Source: Candidatus Gallimonas gallistercoris (GTDB lineage Bacteria; Bacillota; Clostridia; Christensenellales; Borkfalkiaceae). From it: DNA of 37,955 nt. The notes beneath the pieces are model-generated. The model did no database searches. It worked only from the letters and a program-made list of their open reading frames with translations, and was not told where the DNA came from. The stretch is taken from the NCBI GenBank assembly GCA_019117085.1, contig DXAJ01000030.1, positions 1-37,955 of the forward strand, read 5' to 3'. A program made the position numbers and the translations under genes. Below, one piece after another: positions 16,782 through 25,342 of this stretch; within the stretch, counting starts at the first letter, position 1, and each line of letters opens with the position of its first letter.

Positions 16782-16856
16782 TGGAGCAGGAAACGGGAGT
16801 CGAACCCGCCGGGATCAGCTTGGGAAGCTGACGCCATACCGCTAGGCGATTCCTGC
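16782..16856 (-). tRNA. tRNA-Gly (CCC anticodon), CCA encoded
   Basis: Reverse strand GCAGGAATCGCCTAGCGGTATGGCGTCAGCTTCCCAAGCTGATCCCGGCGGGTTCGACTCCCGTTTCCTGCTCCA. Acceptor GCAGGAA/TTCCTGC, anticodon loop TTCCCAA, T-loop TTCGACT. Confidence 0.95.
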
Positions 16857-16879
16857 ACGAATTGAGTTTTTACATTTCT

Positions 16880-16908
16880 ATTATAGCGGAAAAGAGGCGG
16901 GCTGTCAA
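16880..16908 (-). promoter_or_regulatory. Promoter of tRNA-Gly
   Basis: Reverse strand TTGACA - 17 nt - TATAAT. Confidence 0.9.
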
Positions 16909-17060
16909 GCGCAAAAAATGCGGGAAGAAGAGAAATTTTCGCGAATTTTGGCACTTTTCCGCCGCGTTTTCTGCATGATTCGACACAATCGGACAAAACG
17001 TTCCATCAATCGACTTCAAAGCTGTGGTATCATCGGTATAATCAATCCACGGGAGGAACC

Positions 17061-17234
17061 ATGATGGAACCACAAAAGCAAGTCGTTACGGAAAAAGAGT
17101 TCAAAGAAGAAGTGTTCGCCATGCTCAAAGCCTGCTTCGAAGCGGAGGTCGCCCTCGACGAGGCGACGGACCGCATGACCGTCACCCTGGAAAGCGGCGA
17201 TACGTTCGCGGTCACCGTCGAAAAGCTGCGTTAA
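17061..17234 (+). CDS. Conserved-looking 57-aa small protein of unknown function
   Basis: MMEPQKQVVTEKEFKEEVFAMLKACFEAEVALDEATDRMTVTLESGDTFAVTVEKLR; SD GGGAGGAACC. Below the ORF track cutoff. Confidence 0.7.
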   Translation: MMEPQKQVVTEKEFKEEVFAMLKACFEAEVALDEATDRMTVTLESGDTFAVTVEKLR

Positions 17235-17272
17235 ATTTCACGCAGTCTTCATCATTTTTTCTCTTCCTGCGC

Positions 17273-17335
17273 TTGACGATGGGGGAGAAAACGGGTATAA
17301 TAATTAGGAATCTAAACAATAGGTTCCTAATTATT
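17273..17335 (+). promoter_or_regulatory. Promoter and MarR-type operator for the marR-ABC operon
   Basis: TTGACG (17273-17278) - 17 nt - TATAAT (17296-17301). Perfect 12-bp IR AATAATTAGGAA (17299-17310) / TTCCTAATTATT (17324-17335) overlapping the -10 and start site. Confidence 0.85.
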
Positions 17336-17352
17336 TTTTTCGGGAAGAGGAC

Positions 17353-17856
17353 ATGGAAAGCATCCAAAACAACGATCTCGGCTATGCCATCGGCCGCACG
17401 GCGCGCATTCTATACCGCCTTTTAGACGGCAACCTGCGCTCGCTCGTTCTGAGCTTTTCGCAGGTGAACGTTTTAGGCTATCTTGCCGCCAAACACGCCC
17501 GCGGGGAGGAATGCTCGCAAAAGCTCATCGCGACGGAATGCTGCAGCACCCGCCCCTCTTCGGTGACCGGCCTATTGCAGGCGCTCGAGCGGCAGGGCTA
17601 CATCGAGCGCAGGGCGGGGGAGGACGCGCGCGTCAAGTGCGTTGCGCTCACCGAACGCGGGAAAGAGGTCGCCGACGAATGCAGCCGCTTCGTCAAAAAG
17701 ACGGAGGACGCCATGCGCCGCGGGTTGACGCAGGAGGAGACGGAGACCGTCTACCGCTGCCTTCTTCACATGGCGGATGAGCTCGAAGCGCTTTCCAAAG
17801 AGACTTTTCCTGAAACAGGACCCGATCAAAAGGAGAGAAAACAGCAAGACTTATGA
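17353..17856 (+). CDS. MarR-family transcriptional regulator
   Basis: Winged-helix pattern (ATECCSTRPSSVTGLLQALERQGYIERRAGEDARVKCVALTERGKEV). Confidence 0.92.
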   Translation: MESIQNNDLGYAIGRTARILYRLLDGNLRSLVLSFSQVNVLGYLAAKHARGEECSQKLIATECCSTRPSSVTGLLQALERQGYIERRAGEDARVKCVALTERGKEVADECSRFVKKTEDAMRRGLTQEETETVYRCLLHMADELEALSKETFPETGPDQKERKQQDL

Positions 17857-19625
17857 TCACAAGACTCATGAAGAGCGTGCGGCAATATAAGTCGCGCGCC
17901 ATCTTAACGCCCGTCGTCATGGTCGTCGAGGCGGCGATGGAGATCCTCATCCCCTTCGTCATGACGCTGCTCGTCGGCGTCATCGAAGGGGCGCAGGAAG
18001 AAGGGCGCAATCTTGTTCAGGAAGATTTCGTCCGGATCGCCATCTTCGGCGGCATCATGTTCGTATTGGGGCTCGTGTCGCTTGCAAGCGGCGTTCTGGG
18101 CGGAAAGCTCGCTTCCGAGGCGAGCGCGGGCTTTGCTGCCAACCTCAGGCAGGACGCTTACGATAAGATCCAGACCTTCTCGTTCGCCAACATCGACCGC
18201 TTCTCGACGTCCTCGCTCATCACCCGTCTGACGACGGATATCACGAGCGTGCAGATGTCCTTCCAGATGAGCATCCGCATGCTCGTGCGTGCGCCCGTCA
18301 TGTTCATCTTCGCCTCCGTCATGTCCTTCATCATCGAGCCGCAGATCGCGTGGATCTTCCTCGTGGCGGCTGCCATCCTTTTTGTGTTCGTGCTCCTCAT
18401 CATGAACGCCGCGCAGCCGAGCTTCCGGCAGATGTTCAAAAAGTACGACCGCCTCAACGCCGTCGCGCAGGAAAACCTCACGGGCATCCGCGTCGTCAAG
18501 TCGTACGTCCTCGAAGGGCCGGAGATCGAAAAATATCAGAAGGCGACGCAGGAAGTTTACAACTATTCGGTGCGCGCCGAAAAGCTGTTGGCGACGATGA
18601 GCCCCGTCGTGCAGGTCATCATGTATGCGACGATGATCATCCTGCTCTCTGTGGGCGGCGTGAGCATCGTGGGGGGCGGGCTCAGGATCGCAGACCTCAC
18701 CGGCCTTCTTTCGTACGCGACGCAGATCCTTTCGGGCGTCATGATGGTGGCGATGGTGCTCACCTTCATCGCCATGTCCCGCCCCGCGATGGAGCGTATC
18801 TCCGAGATCTTGTCGGAAGAGAGCACCATCAAAGACCCCGCCGACCCCGTCTTCGAAGTCAGGGACGGCGCGATCGAATTCGATCACGTCAGCTTCGCCT
18901 ACCGCAAGGGCGGCGAGGGGGAGGACGTCATTAAAGATGTCACCTTGAAGATCGCCTCGGGCGAGACGATCGGCATCATCGGGCAGACGGGTTCCGCCAA
19001 GACGACGCTCGTCTCCCTCATCCCGCGCCTCTACGACGCGACGGAAGGGAGCGTCAAAGTGGGCGGCCGCGACGTGAAGGAGTACGACCTCACCGCCCTG
19101 CGCGACGCCGTCGCGATGGTGCTGCAAAAAAACGTGCTCTTCTCGGGCTCGGTCGCAGAAAATCTGCGCTGGGGCAAGGAGGACGCCACGCAGGAGGAGC
19201 TCGAATTCGCCTGCAAGCAGGCGTGCGCCGACGAGTTCATCGAACAGCTCCCGGGCAAGTATGAATACGACCTCGGGCAGGGCGGCGTCAACGTCTCGGG
19301 CGGGCAGAAGCAGCGTCTGTGCATCGCCCGCGCCCTCTTAAAGAGCCCTAAGGTGCTGATTTTGGACGACTCGACGTCCGCCGTCGATACCAAGACGGAC
19401 AGCCGCATCCGCGCGGCGCTGCGCGAACACGCGCCCGACGTCACCAAGCTCATCATCGCCCAGCGCATCAACTCCGTGCAGGACGCCGACCGCATCCTCG
19501 TTCTCGACGAGGGCCGCGTCTCGGGCTTCGGCACGCACGAAGAGCTCTTGAAGAGCAACGAAATTTACCGCAGCATCTACGAATCGCAGACGAGAGGAGG
19601 TGACGATCATGCCGATGCCGAATAA
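17853..19625 (+). CDS. ABC exporter half-transporter 1 (degenerate-site NBD)
   Basis: TMD plus NBD; Walker A GQTGSAKTT, NVSGGQKQR, LILDDSTSAVD (Asp in place of catalytic Glu). ATGA overlap with marR. Confidence 0.93.
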   Translation: MITRLMKSVRQYKSRAILTPVVMVVEAAMEILIPFVMTLLVGVIEGAQEEGRNLVQEDFVRIAIFGGIMFVLGLVSLASGVLGGKLASEASAGFAANLRQDAYDKIQTFSFANIDRFSTSSLITRLTTDITSVQMSFQMSIRMLVRAPVMFIFASVMSFIIEPQIAWIFLVAAAILFVFVLLIMNAAQPSFRQMFKKYDRLNAVAQENLTGIRVVKSYVLEGPEIEKYQKATQEVYNYSVRAEKLLATMSPVVQVIMYATMIILLSVGGVSIVGGGLRIADLTGLLSYATQILSGVMMVAMVLTFIAMSRPAMERISEILSEESTIKDPADPVFEVRDGAIEFDHVSFAYRKGGEGEDVIKDVTLKIASGETIGIIGQTGSAKTTLVSLIPRLYDATEGSVKVGGRDVKEYDLTALRDAVAMVLQKNVLFSGSVAENLRWGKEDATQEELEFACKQACADEFIEQLPGKYEYDLGQGGVNVSGGQKQRLCIARALLKSPKVLILDDSTSAVDTKTDSRIRAALREHAPDVTKLIIAQRINSVQDADRILVLDEGRVSGFGTHEELLKSNEIYRSIYESQTRGGDDHADAE

Positions 19626-21561
19626 CATGGCAAGGGGCGGGCGCGCGCCCGCACGGCTGGATGCCAACAGCAAAAAGATCTTCTCGCGCCTCATGCGCTA
19701 TCTCTTCGTCGATCACAAGGGCAAATTCATCTTCGCCTGCGTGCTCATCGTCGTCTCCGCGTTCGCCTCGGTGGGCGGGTCGATGTTCCTCGGCATCTTC
19801 GTCGATCAGTTCATCTCTCCCCTCATCGGGCAGACCGATCCCGATTGGAGCGGCTTTATCGGCGCGCTCTGTGCGATGGGCGGCATCTACCTCGCGGGCG
19901 TCGTGTGCAACTACACCTACTTCCGCATCATGGTCGTCGTGGCGCAGGGCACGATGAAGCGGCTGAGGAACGAGATGTTCTCGCACATGCAGACGCTTCC
20001 TCTGAAGTTCTTCGATACGCACACGCACGGCACGCTCATGAGCCGTTATACGAACGATACCGATGTGCTCCGTCAGATGCTCTCGCAGACCATCCCGCAG
20101 CTCATCAACTCGACGGTGACCATCGTCGGCACCTTCTGCATGATGGTGTTCTATTCCGCGACGCTGACGCTTGTCGCCATGATCTTCGTCGTGGGCATGT
20201 TCCTCTTCACGCAGAAGCTCGCAAAGCGCAGCGGCGGGTACTTTTTGCAGCAGCAGCGCGCGCTCGCTTCCGTCAACGGCTATATCGAGGAGATGATGAG
20301 CGGCCAGCGCGTCGTCAAAGTGTTCAATCACGAGGAAAAGGCGAAGGCTGCCTTCCGCACCCTCAACGAGGACCTGCGCGTCAACGCGACCAAGGCGAAC
20401 GTGCTCACCAACGTCATCGGGCCCATCTCCAACAACATCGGCTATATCCAGTATATCATCGTGGCGTTTGTGGCGGCGTTCCTCGTTATGGAAGGCGGGT
20501 GGTACGCGCTCTCCATTTATGGCTTCACGCAGGGCCTTAGCGGAGCGCTGACGCTCGGCGCCATCGTCTCCTTCCTCAACTTCGTGCGCTCCTTCAATAT
20601 GCCCATCCAGCAGATCACCCAGCAGTTCAACGCCATCGTGCAGGCGTTCGCGGGCGCAGAGCGCATCTTCGAGATGCTCGACGCCGTGCCCGAGGACGAG
20701 GGCGGCGACGTGACGCTCGTCAGGGTGACGAAGACGGGCGAAAATTGGTACGAAGAGCGGGAGGACGGCGAGCTCTGGGCATGGAAGGTGCCCGACGGCA
20801 GCCCCGCAGGCCATCACTTCGTACTGTTGAAGGGCGATATCCGCTTCTACGGCGTCACCTTCGGCTATGAGGAGGGCAAGACGGTGCTCCACGACATCTC
20901 CCTCTACGCAAAGCCCGGGCAGAAGATCGCCTTCGTCGGTTCGACGGGCGCGGGCAAGACGACGATCACCAACCTCATCAACCGCTTTTACGACATCCAA
21001 TCGTGTACGATCACCTACGACGGCATCAACATCCGCGATGTCAGAAAGAGCGACCTTCGCCATTCCCTCGGCACCGTGCTGCAGGATACCCACCTCTTCA
21101 CGGGCACGGTGATGGAGAACATCCGCTACGTCCGCATGTCGGCGACGGACGAGGAGTGCATCGAGGCAGCCAGGCTCGCGGGGGCGGACAGCTTCATCCG
21201 CCACCTGCCCGACGGCTACAACACCATGCTCACCTCGGACGGCGCCAACCTCTCGCAGGGGCAGAGGCAGCTTCTGTCCATCGCCCGCGCGATGGTCTCC
21301 GACTGCCCCGTCATCATCCTCGACGAGGCGACGAGCTCCATCGATACGCGCACCGAAGCGCTCATCGAAAAGGGCATGGATAAGCTCATGGAAGGCAGAA
21401 CGGTGTTCGTCATCGCTCACCGTCTCTCCACCGTGCGCAACAGCCACGCCATCATGGTGCTCGAGCACGGCCGCATCATCGAGCGCGGCAACCACGATCA
21501 GCTCATGGCGCAGAAGGGCAGGTACTATCAGCTCTATACGGGCAAATTCGAACTCGAATAA
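19609..21561 (+). CDS. ABC exporter half-transporter 2
   Basis: TMD plus NBD; GSTGAGKTT, LSQGQRQLLSIARA, IILDEATSSID. ATG at 19609 fits SD GAGAGGAGG better than the GTG at 19600. Confidence 0.93.
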   Translation: MPMPNNMARGGRAPARLDANSKKIFSRLMRYLFVDHKGKFIFACVLIVVSAFASVGGSMFLGIFVDQFISPLIGQTDPDWSGFIGALCAMGGIYLAGVVCNYTYFRIMVVVAQGTMKRLRNEMFSHMQTLPLKFFDTHTHGTLMSRYTNDTDVLRQMLSQTIPQLINSTVTIVGTFCMMVFYSATLTLVAMIFVVGMFLFTQKLAKRSGGYFLQQQRALASVNGYIEEMMSGQRVVKVFNHEEKAKAAFRTLNEDLRVNATKANVLTNVIGPISNNIGYIQYIIVAFVAAFLVMEGGWYALSIYGFTQGLSGALTLGAIVSFLNFVRSFNMPIQQITQQFNAIVQAFAGAERIFEMLDAVPEDEGGDVTLVRVTKTGENWYEEREDGELWAWKVPDGSPAGHHFVLLKGDIRFYGVTFGYEEGKTVLHDISLYAKPGQKIAFVGSTGAGKTTITNLINRFYDIQSCTITYDGINIRDVRKSDLRHSLGTVLQDTHLFTGTVMENIRYVRMSATDEECIEAARLAGADSFIRHLPDGYNTMLTSDGANLSQGQRQLLSIARAMVSDCPVIILDEATSSIDTRTEALIEKGMDKLMEGRTVFVIAHRLSTVRNSHAIMVLEHGRIIERGNHDQLMAQKGRYYQLYTGKFELE

Positions 21562-21574
21562 CATTCGGAACGGG

Positions 21575-21610
21575 GCGCCCCGCGCATATTTTGCGCGGGG
21601 CGCTTCTTTT
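21575..21610 (+). terminator. Intrinsic terminator of the ABC operon
   Basis: GCGCCCCGCGCA-tattt-TGCGCGGGGCGC then TTCTTTT. Confidence 0.88.
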
Positions 21611-21665
21611 CGTCCGCGCTTTAGCGCGGGCGGCTCCCGTCTGCGGGCGTTCGGCGGGGAAACGC

Positions 21666-21694
21666 TTGATATTTGCAAAGAGTTATGCTATAAT
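21666..21694 (+). promoter_or_regulatory. Promoter for the metallophosphoesterase
   Basis: TTGATA - 17 nt - TATAAT, 7 nt before the ATG. Confidence 0.85.
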
Positions 21695-21701
21695 TTCCCC
21701 C

Positions 21702-22397
21702 ATGAAGGTGTTTGCGATCAGCGATCTGCACCTCTCCGGCAAGAGCAACAAGCCGATGAACGTGTTCGGGCCGGAATGGGAGGGGCATTTCGAAAAAATC
21801 AAGGCGGATTGGGAGCAGAAGGTCTCGGAAGAGGACGTCGTTCTTCTGGGCGGCGATACCTCGTGGGGGATGTACCTCGACGAGGGGATGTACGACGTTG
21901 CTTCCCTTGCTCCGCTCAAAGGGCGCAAGGTATTCATCCGCGGCAACCACGACTATTGGTGGAACGGCATCACGCGGGTGCGCGCCGCCGCGCCCGACGA
22001 AAGCTTCACCTTTCTTCAGAACGACTGCGTGCGCATCGGCAATGTCGTCATCGCGGGCTCGCGCGGATGGGCGTGCCCGGGGAGCGCCGACTATACCGAG
22101 CACGACGAGGCGCTCTACCGCCGCGAGGGGGAGCGCTTCCGCCTCGCCTTTGCGGAAGTCAGAAAAGTGAGGAAGGAGGGGGATACCCTCATCGCGCTCA
22201 TCCACTATCCGCCCTTCGGCATCCGCAAGGAGGATACCCTCTTTACGCAGCTGTTTGAAGAGAACGCGGTCGACAAAGTGGTGTTCGGGCATCTGCACGG
22301 GAGCGCATACTTCCCCCTGAAGTGCGAAAAGAACGGCATCGAGTACTTTCTCACTTCCTGCGATAAGGTGCGTTTTACCCTTACGCAAATTATTTGA
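21702..22397 (+). CDS. Calcineurin-like metallophosphoesterase
   Basis: ISDLHLS, GGDTSWG, RGNHDYWW, HYPPFG, VFGHLHG metal-binding motifs. Confidence 0.9.
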   Translation: MKVFAISDLHLSGKSNKPMNVFGPEWEGHFEKIKADWEQKVSEEDVVLLGGDTSWGMYLDEGMYDVASLAPLKGRKVFIRGNHDYWWNGITRVRAAAPDESFTFLQNDCVRIGNVVIAGSRGWACPGSADYTEHDEALYRREGERFRLAFAEVRKVRKEGDTLIALIHYPPFGIRKEDTLFTQLFEENAVDKVVFGHLHGSAYFPLKCEKNGIEYFLTSCDKVRFTLTQII

Positions 22398-22402
22398 AAA
22401 GC

Positions 22403-22431
22403 TTGACATTTCGGGGCGGTTCTGCTATCAT
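22403..22431 (+). promoter_or_regulatory. pyr operon promoter
   Basis: TTGACA - 17 nt - TATCAT. Confidence 0.88.
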
Positions 22432-22460
22432 ATAGGCGTCGTTTTTAAGAGCGGTACCGT

Positions 22461-22564
22461 GATGCCGACAAGACGCCGTCTCATTTGAAAAACAGGGCAG
22501 CTTTCGTGCCCGCTTATTTTGAGGAAAGGCACAGTCTTGCGGCATCCCGCGAGGCTGTTTTTTC
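22461..22564 (+). promoter_or_regulatory. pyr leader attenuator (antiterminator/terminator switch)
   Basis: Terminator ACAGTCTTGCGG (22531-22542) / CCGCGAGGCTGT (22547-22558) then T-run. Competing stem GATGCCGACAAGAC (22461-22474) with GTCTTGCGGCATC (22534-22546), one bulged A. PyrR-like motif ATCCCGCGAGGCT lies in the terminator. Confidence 0.8.
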
Positions 22565-22630
22565 TTGCTCTCGGTTGGGGCGGAAGGCTGCCTTGCGGAC
22601 GATACTTTTGCGGAACCGCAGGGAGGGACA

Positions 22631-23176
22631 ATGCCGGTCATATTGGATGAAAAGGGCTTGAAGCGCACGCTCGTGCGCCTCTCGCACGAGATCGAGGAAA
22701 AAAACGAAGGCCTCGACGGCGTCGTGCTCATCGGCGTCAAGCGGGGCGGGGAGATCGTCGCCGAGCGCCTCAAAAGCGAACTAAAATCGGGGACGGGCGT
22801 CTCGGTCCCCGCGGCGGGGCTCGACATCGGCATGACGAGGGACGACCTCGTCTCCGCCTTCTTCGTGCCCGATGCGGGCGTCAACGAACTCGGGTTCGAT
22901 ATTTCGGGGAAAAAAGTCGTGCTGTGCGACGACGTCTTGCACACGGGCAGGAGCGCCGTGGCGGGCATCGAAGCGCTCTTCCGCCTGGGGCGGCCCAAGT
23001 GCATCGAGCTTCTGGTGCTCGTCGACCGCGGGGGGAGGGAACTCCCTGTCCGCGCTGATTTCGTGGGCAAGAACGTGCCCACTTCGCGTTCGGAATATGT
23101 GAGCGTACATTTTACGGAACTCGGCGCAGAGCGCGACGAGCTTGCCGTCATCGGGAGGAATGATGCTGAAAGATAA
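22631..23176 (+). CDS. pyrR: PyrR bifunctional regulator / uracil phosphoribosyltransferase
   Basis: PRPP motif VVLCDDVLHTGRS; first gene after the attenuator; GGGAGGGACA-ATG. Confidence 0.93.
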   Translation: MPVILDEKGLKRTLVRLSHEIEEKNEGLDGVVLIGVKRGGEIVAERLKSELKSGTGVSVPAAGLDIGMTRDDLVSAFFVPDAGVNELGFDISGKKVVLCDDVLHTGRSAVAGIEALFRLGRPKCIELLVLVDRGGRELPVRADFVGKNVPTSRSEYVSVHFTELGAERDELAVIGRNDAER

Positions 23177-24083
23177 GGATATTTTAGGGCTGCGCGAAAT
23201 GCCCGCGGAGGAGATCGACGAGATCCTCGACGTGGGCATGAACATGAAAAAGCTCTTGAAGCAGAACATCAAGAAGCTGCCGCACTTGCAGGGCAAGTCG
23301 GTGACGACGCTCTTTTACGAGAATTCGACGCGCACGCGCTGCAGCTTCGAGCTCGCCGCCAAGTATATGGGCGCGCACGTCGTCAACATCTCGGCGGACT
23401 CCTCTTCCGTCAAGAAGGGGGAGACGCTCGTCGACACGGGCAAGACGCTGGACGCGATGAAGAACGATATCATCGTCATCCGCCACCCCATGGGCGGCGC
23501 GCCCGCTCTGCTTGCAAAGACGGTCAAGGCGCACGTCGTCAACGCGGGCGACGGCATGAACGAACACCCCTCGCAGGCGCTTCTGGATATGCTGACGATG
23601 CGCGAAAATTTCGGCTCCATTTCGGGGCTCAAAGTCGCCATTTTGGGCGATATCTCCCACTCGCGCGTTGCAAAGAGCAACCTCTTCGGCTTAAAGAAGC
23701 TGGGGGCGGAAGTCACCATGTATGCGCCGAGAACGCTCATCCCCACGGGCATCGAAAGAATGGGGGCGAAAATTTGCCGCTCCCGCGAGGAAGCGGTGGA
23801 GGGCGCCGACGTCGTGATGGGGCTGAGGATCCAGCTCGAGCGCCAGCACGCGGGCAACTTCCCTTCGCTCGGCGAATACAGCAAGTTCTACGGCGTCAGT
23901 GAAGCGCTCATGAAATACGCGAAGAAGGGCGCTCTCGTCATGCACCCCGGGCCCGTCAACCGCGGCGTGGAGCTCACGAGCGGGCTCATCGACGGCGAGA
24001 CGAGCCGCATCGAAGAACAGGTGCTCTCGGGCATCGCGGTGAGGATGTCCATGCTCTTTTTGCTCACCAAGGAGGAGATATGA
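23163..24083 (+). CDS. pyrB: Aspartate carbamoyltransferase catalytic subunit
   Basis: FYENSTRTRCSFELAAK, DGMNEHPSQALLD, MHPGPVNRGVE. Start 23163 (or 23160). Confidence 0.96.
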   Translation: MLKDKDILGLREMPAEEIDEILDVGMNMKKLLKQNIKKLPHLQGKSVTTLFYENSTRTRCSFELAAKYMGAHVVNISADSSSVKKGETLVDTGKTLDAMKNDIIVIRHPMGGAPALLAKTVKAHVVNAGDGMNEHPSQALLDMLTMRENFGSISGLKVAILGDISHSRVAKSNLFGLKKLGAEVTMYAPRTLIPTGIERMGAKICRSREEAVEGADVVMGLRIQLERQHAGNFPSLGEYSKFYGVSEALMKYAKKGALVMHPGPVNRGVELTSGLIDGETSRIEEQVLSGIAVRMSMLFLLTKEEI

Positions 24084-25342
24084 TCTTCAAAAACGCAACT
24101 TGTATTTTGCCCGACGGCGTGCGCCGCGCCGACCTCCGCGTCGAAGAGGGGCGCATCACGGAGATCGCCGGACACATCGAAGGCGAGGGCGTCGATTGGA
24201 GCGGGCTCACTGTCTTCCCGGGGCTCATCGATATGCACGTCCATCTGCGCGAGCCGGGCTTTGAGCGGAAGGAAGATATCGAAAGCGGCAGTCGTGCCGC
24301 CGTCAAGGGCGGGTTCACGCAAGTGTGCTGCATGCCCAACACCAACCCCGTGACGGACAGCAAAGTCGTCGTCACCTACATTTTATCGCGCGCGAAGGAT
24401 GTGAATTTGTGCAAAGTGCGGCCTATCGGCGCCATCACCAAGGGGCAGGAGGGCAAGGAGCTGGCTGCCATCGGCGGCATGAAGGCGGCGGGCGCGGTGG
24501 CGCTCAGCGAGGACGGCAAGTCCGTCGTGAGCACCGGGCTCATGGCAAACGCCATGAAGTACGCCTCCGACTTCGGGCTTATCTGCCTCTGCCACTGCGA
24601 GGATAAGTCGCTCGTCGACGGCGGCGTCGTCAACGAGGGGTACTTCTCGACGCTCACGGGGCTCAAGGGCAGCATCCGCGCGGCGGAAGACATCATCATC
24701 GCCCGCGAGATCTGCCTTTCGGAGAGCCTTGATATCCCCGTGCATATCTGCCACGTCTCGACTTACAGCGGCGTGCAGCTCATCCGCGAGGCAAAGGCGC
24801 GCGGCGTGAAGGTCACGGCGGAGACCTGCCCGCACTACTTTACTTTGACGGACGAAGTCATCGCCTCCTTCGATACCAACACCAAAGTCAACCCGCCCAT
24901 CCGCGAGGAAAGAGACCGCCTTGCCGTCATCGAAGGGCTCAGAGACGGCACGCTCGACTGCATCGTCACCGACCACGCGCCCCATCACGCGGACGACAAG
25001 AACGTGGAGTACGACCAGGCGGCGTTCGGCATCAGCGGGCTCGAAACGAGTTTCGCTCTCTCCTATACCGCGCTCGTCAAAGGCGGCGCGCTCTCGCTCG
25101 AAGAGCTTGCCAAGAAGATGAGCTTCAATCCCGCCCGTATCCTCAATTTGGAGGGCGGCGCGCTGGAAGTGGGCGCTCCCGCCGACTTCACCGCCGTCGA
25201 CCTCGGCGAGAAGTGGACCATCGACCCGAAGGACTTCGTCTCCAAGGGCAAGAACACTCCCTTCACGGGCAGGGAAGTGTACGGAAGAGTGAAATATACC
25301 GTTGTGGACGGAAATATCAAATATTCGGAGGAACGCAAATGA
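24080..25342 (+). CDS. pyrC: Dihydroorotase
   Basis: DMHVHLREPGFERKEDIESG, CHVSTYSGV, TDHAPHH; ATGA overlap. Confidence 0.96.
   Translation: MIFKNATCILPDGVRRADLRVEEGRITEIAGHIEGEGVDWSGLTVFPGLIDMHVHLREPGFERKEDIESGSRAAVKGGFTQVCCMPNTNPVTDSKVVVTYILSRAKDVNLCKVRPIGAITKGQEGKELAAIGGMKAAGAVALSEDGKSVVSTGLMANAMKYASDFGLICLCHCEDKSLVDGGVVNEGYFSTLTGLKGSIRAAEDIIIAREICLSESLDIPVHICHVSTYSGVQLIREAKARGVKVTAETCPHYFTLTDEVIASFDTNTKVNPPIREERDRLAVIEGLRDGTLDCIVTDHAPHHADDKNVEYDQAAFGISGLETSFALSYTALVKGGALSLEELAKKMSFNPARILNLEGGALEVGAPADFTAVDLGEKWTIDPKDFVSKGKNTPFTGREVYGRVKYTVVDGNIKYSEERK

Noticed and set aside
19468-21678. 736-aa minus-strand ORF opposite the ABC exporter
   Set aside because: Same antisense artefact; the sense strand encodes full ABC motifs.
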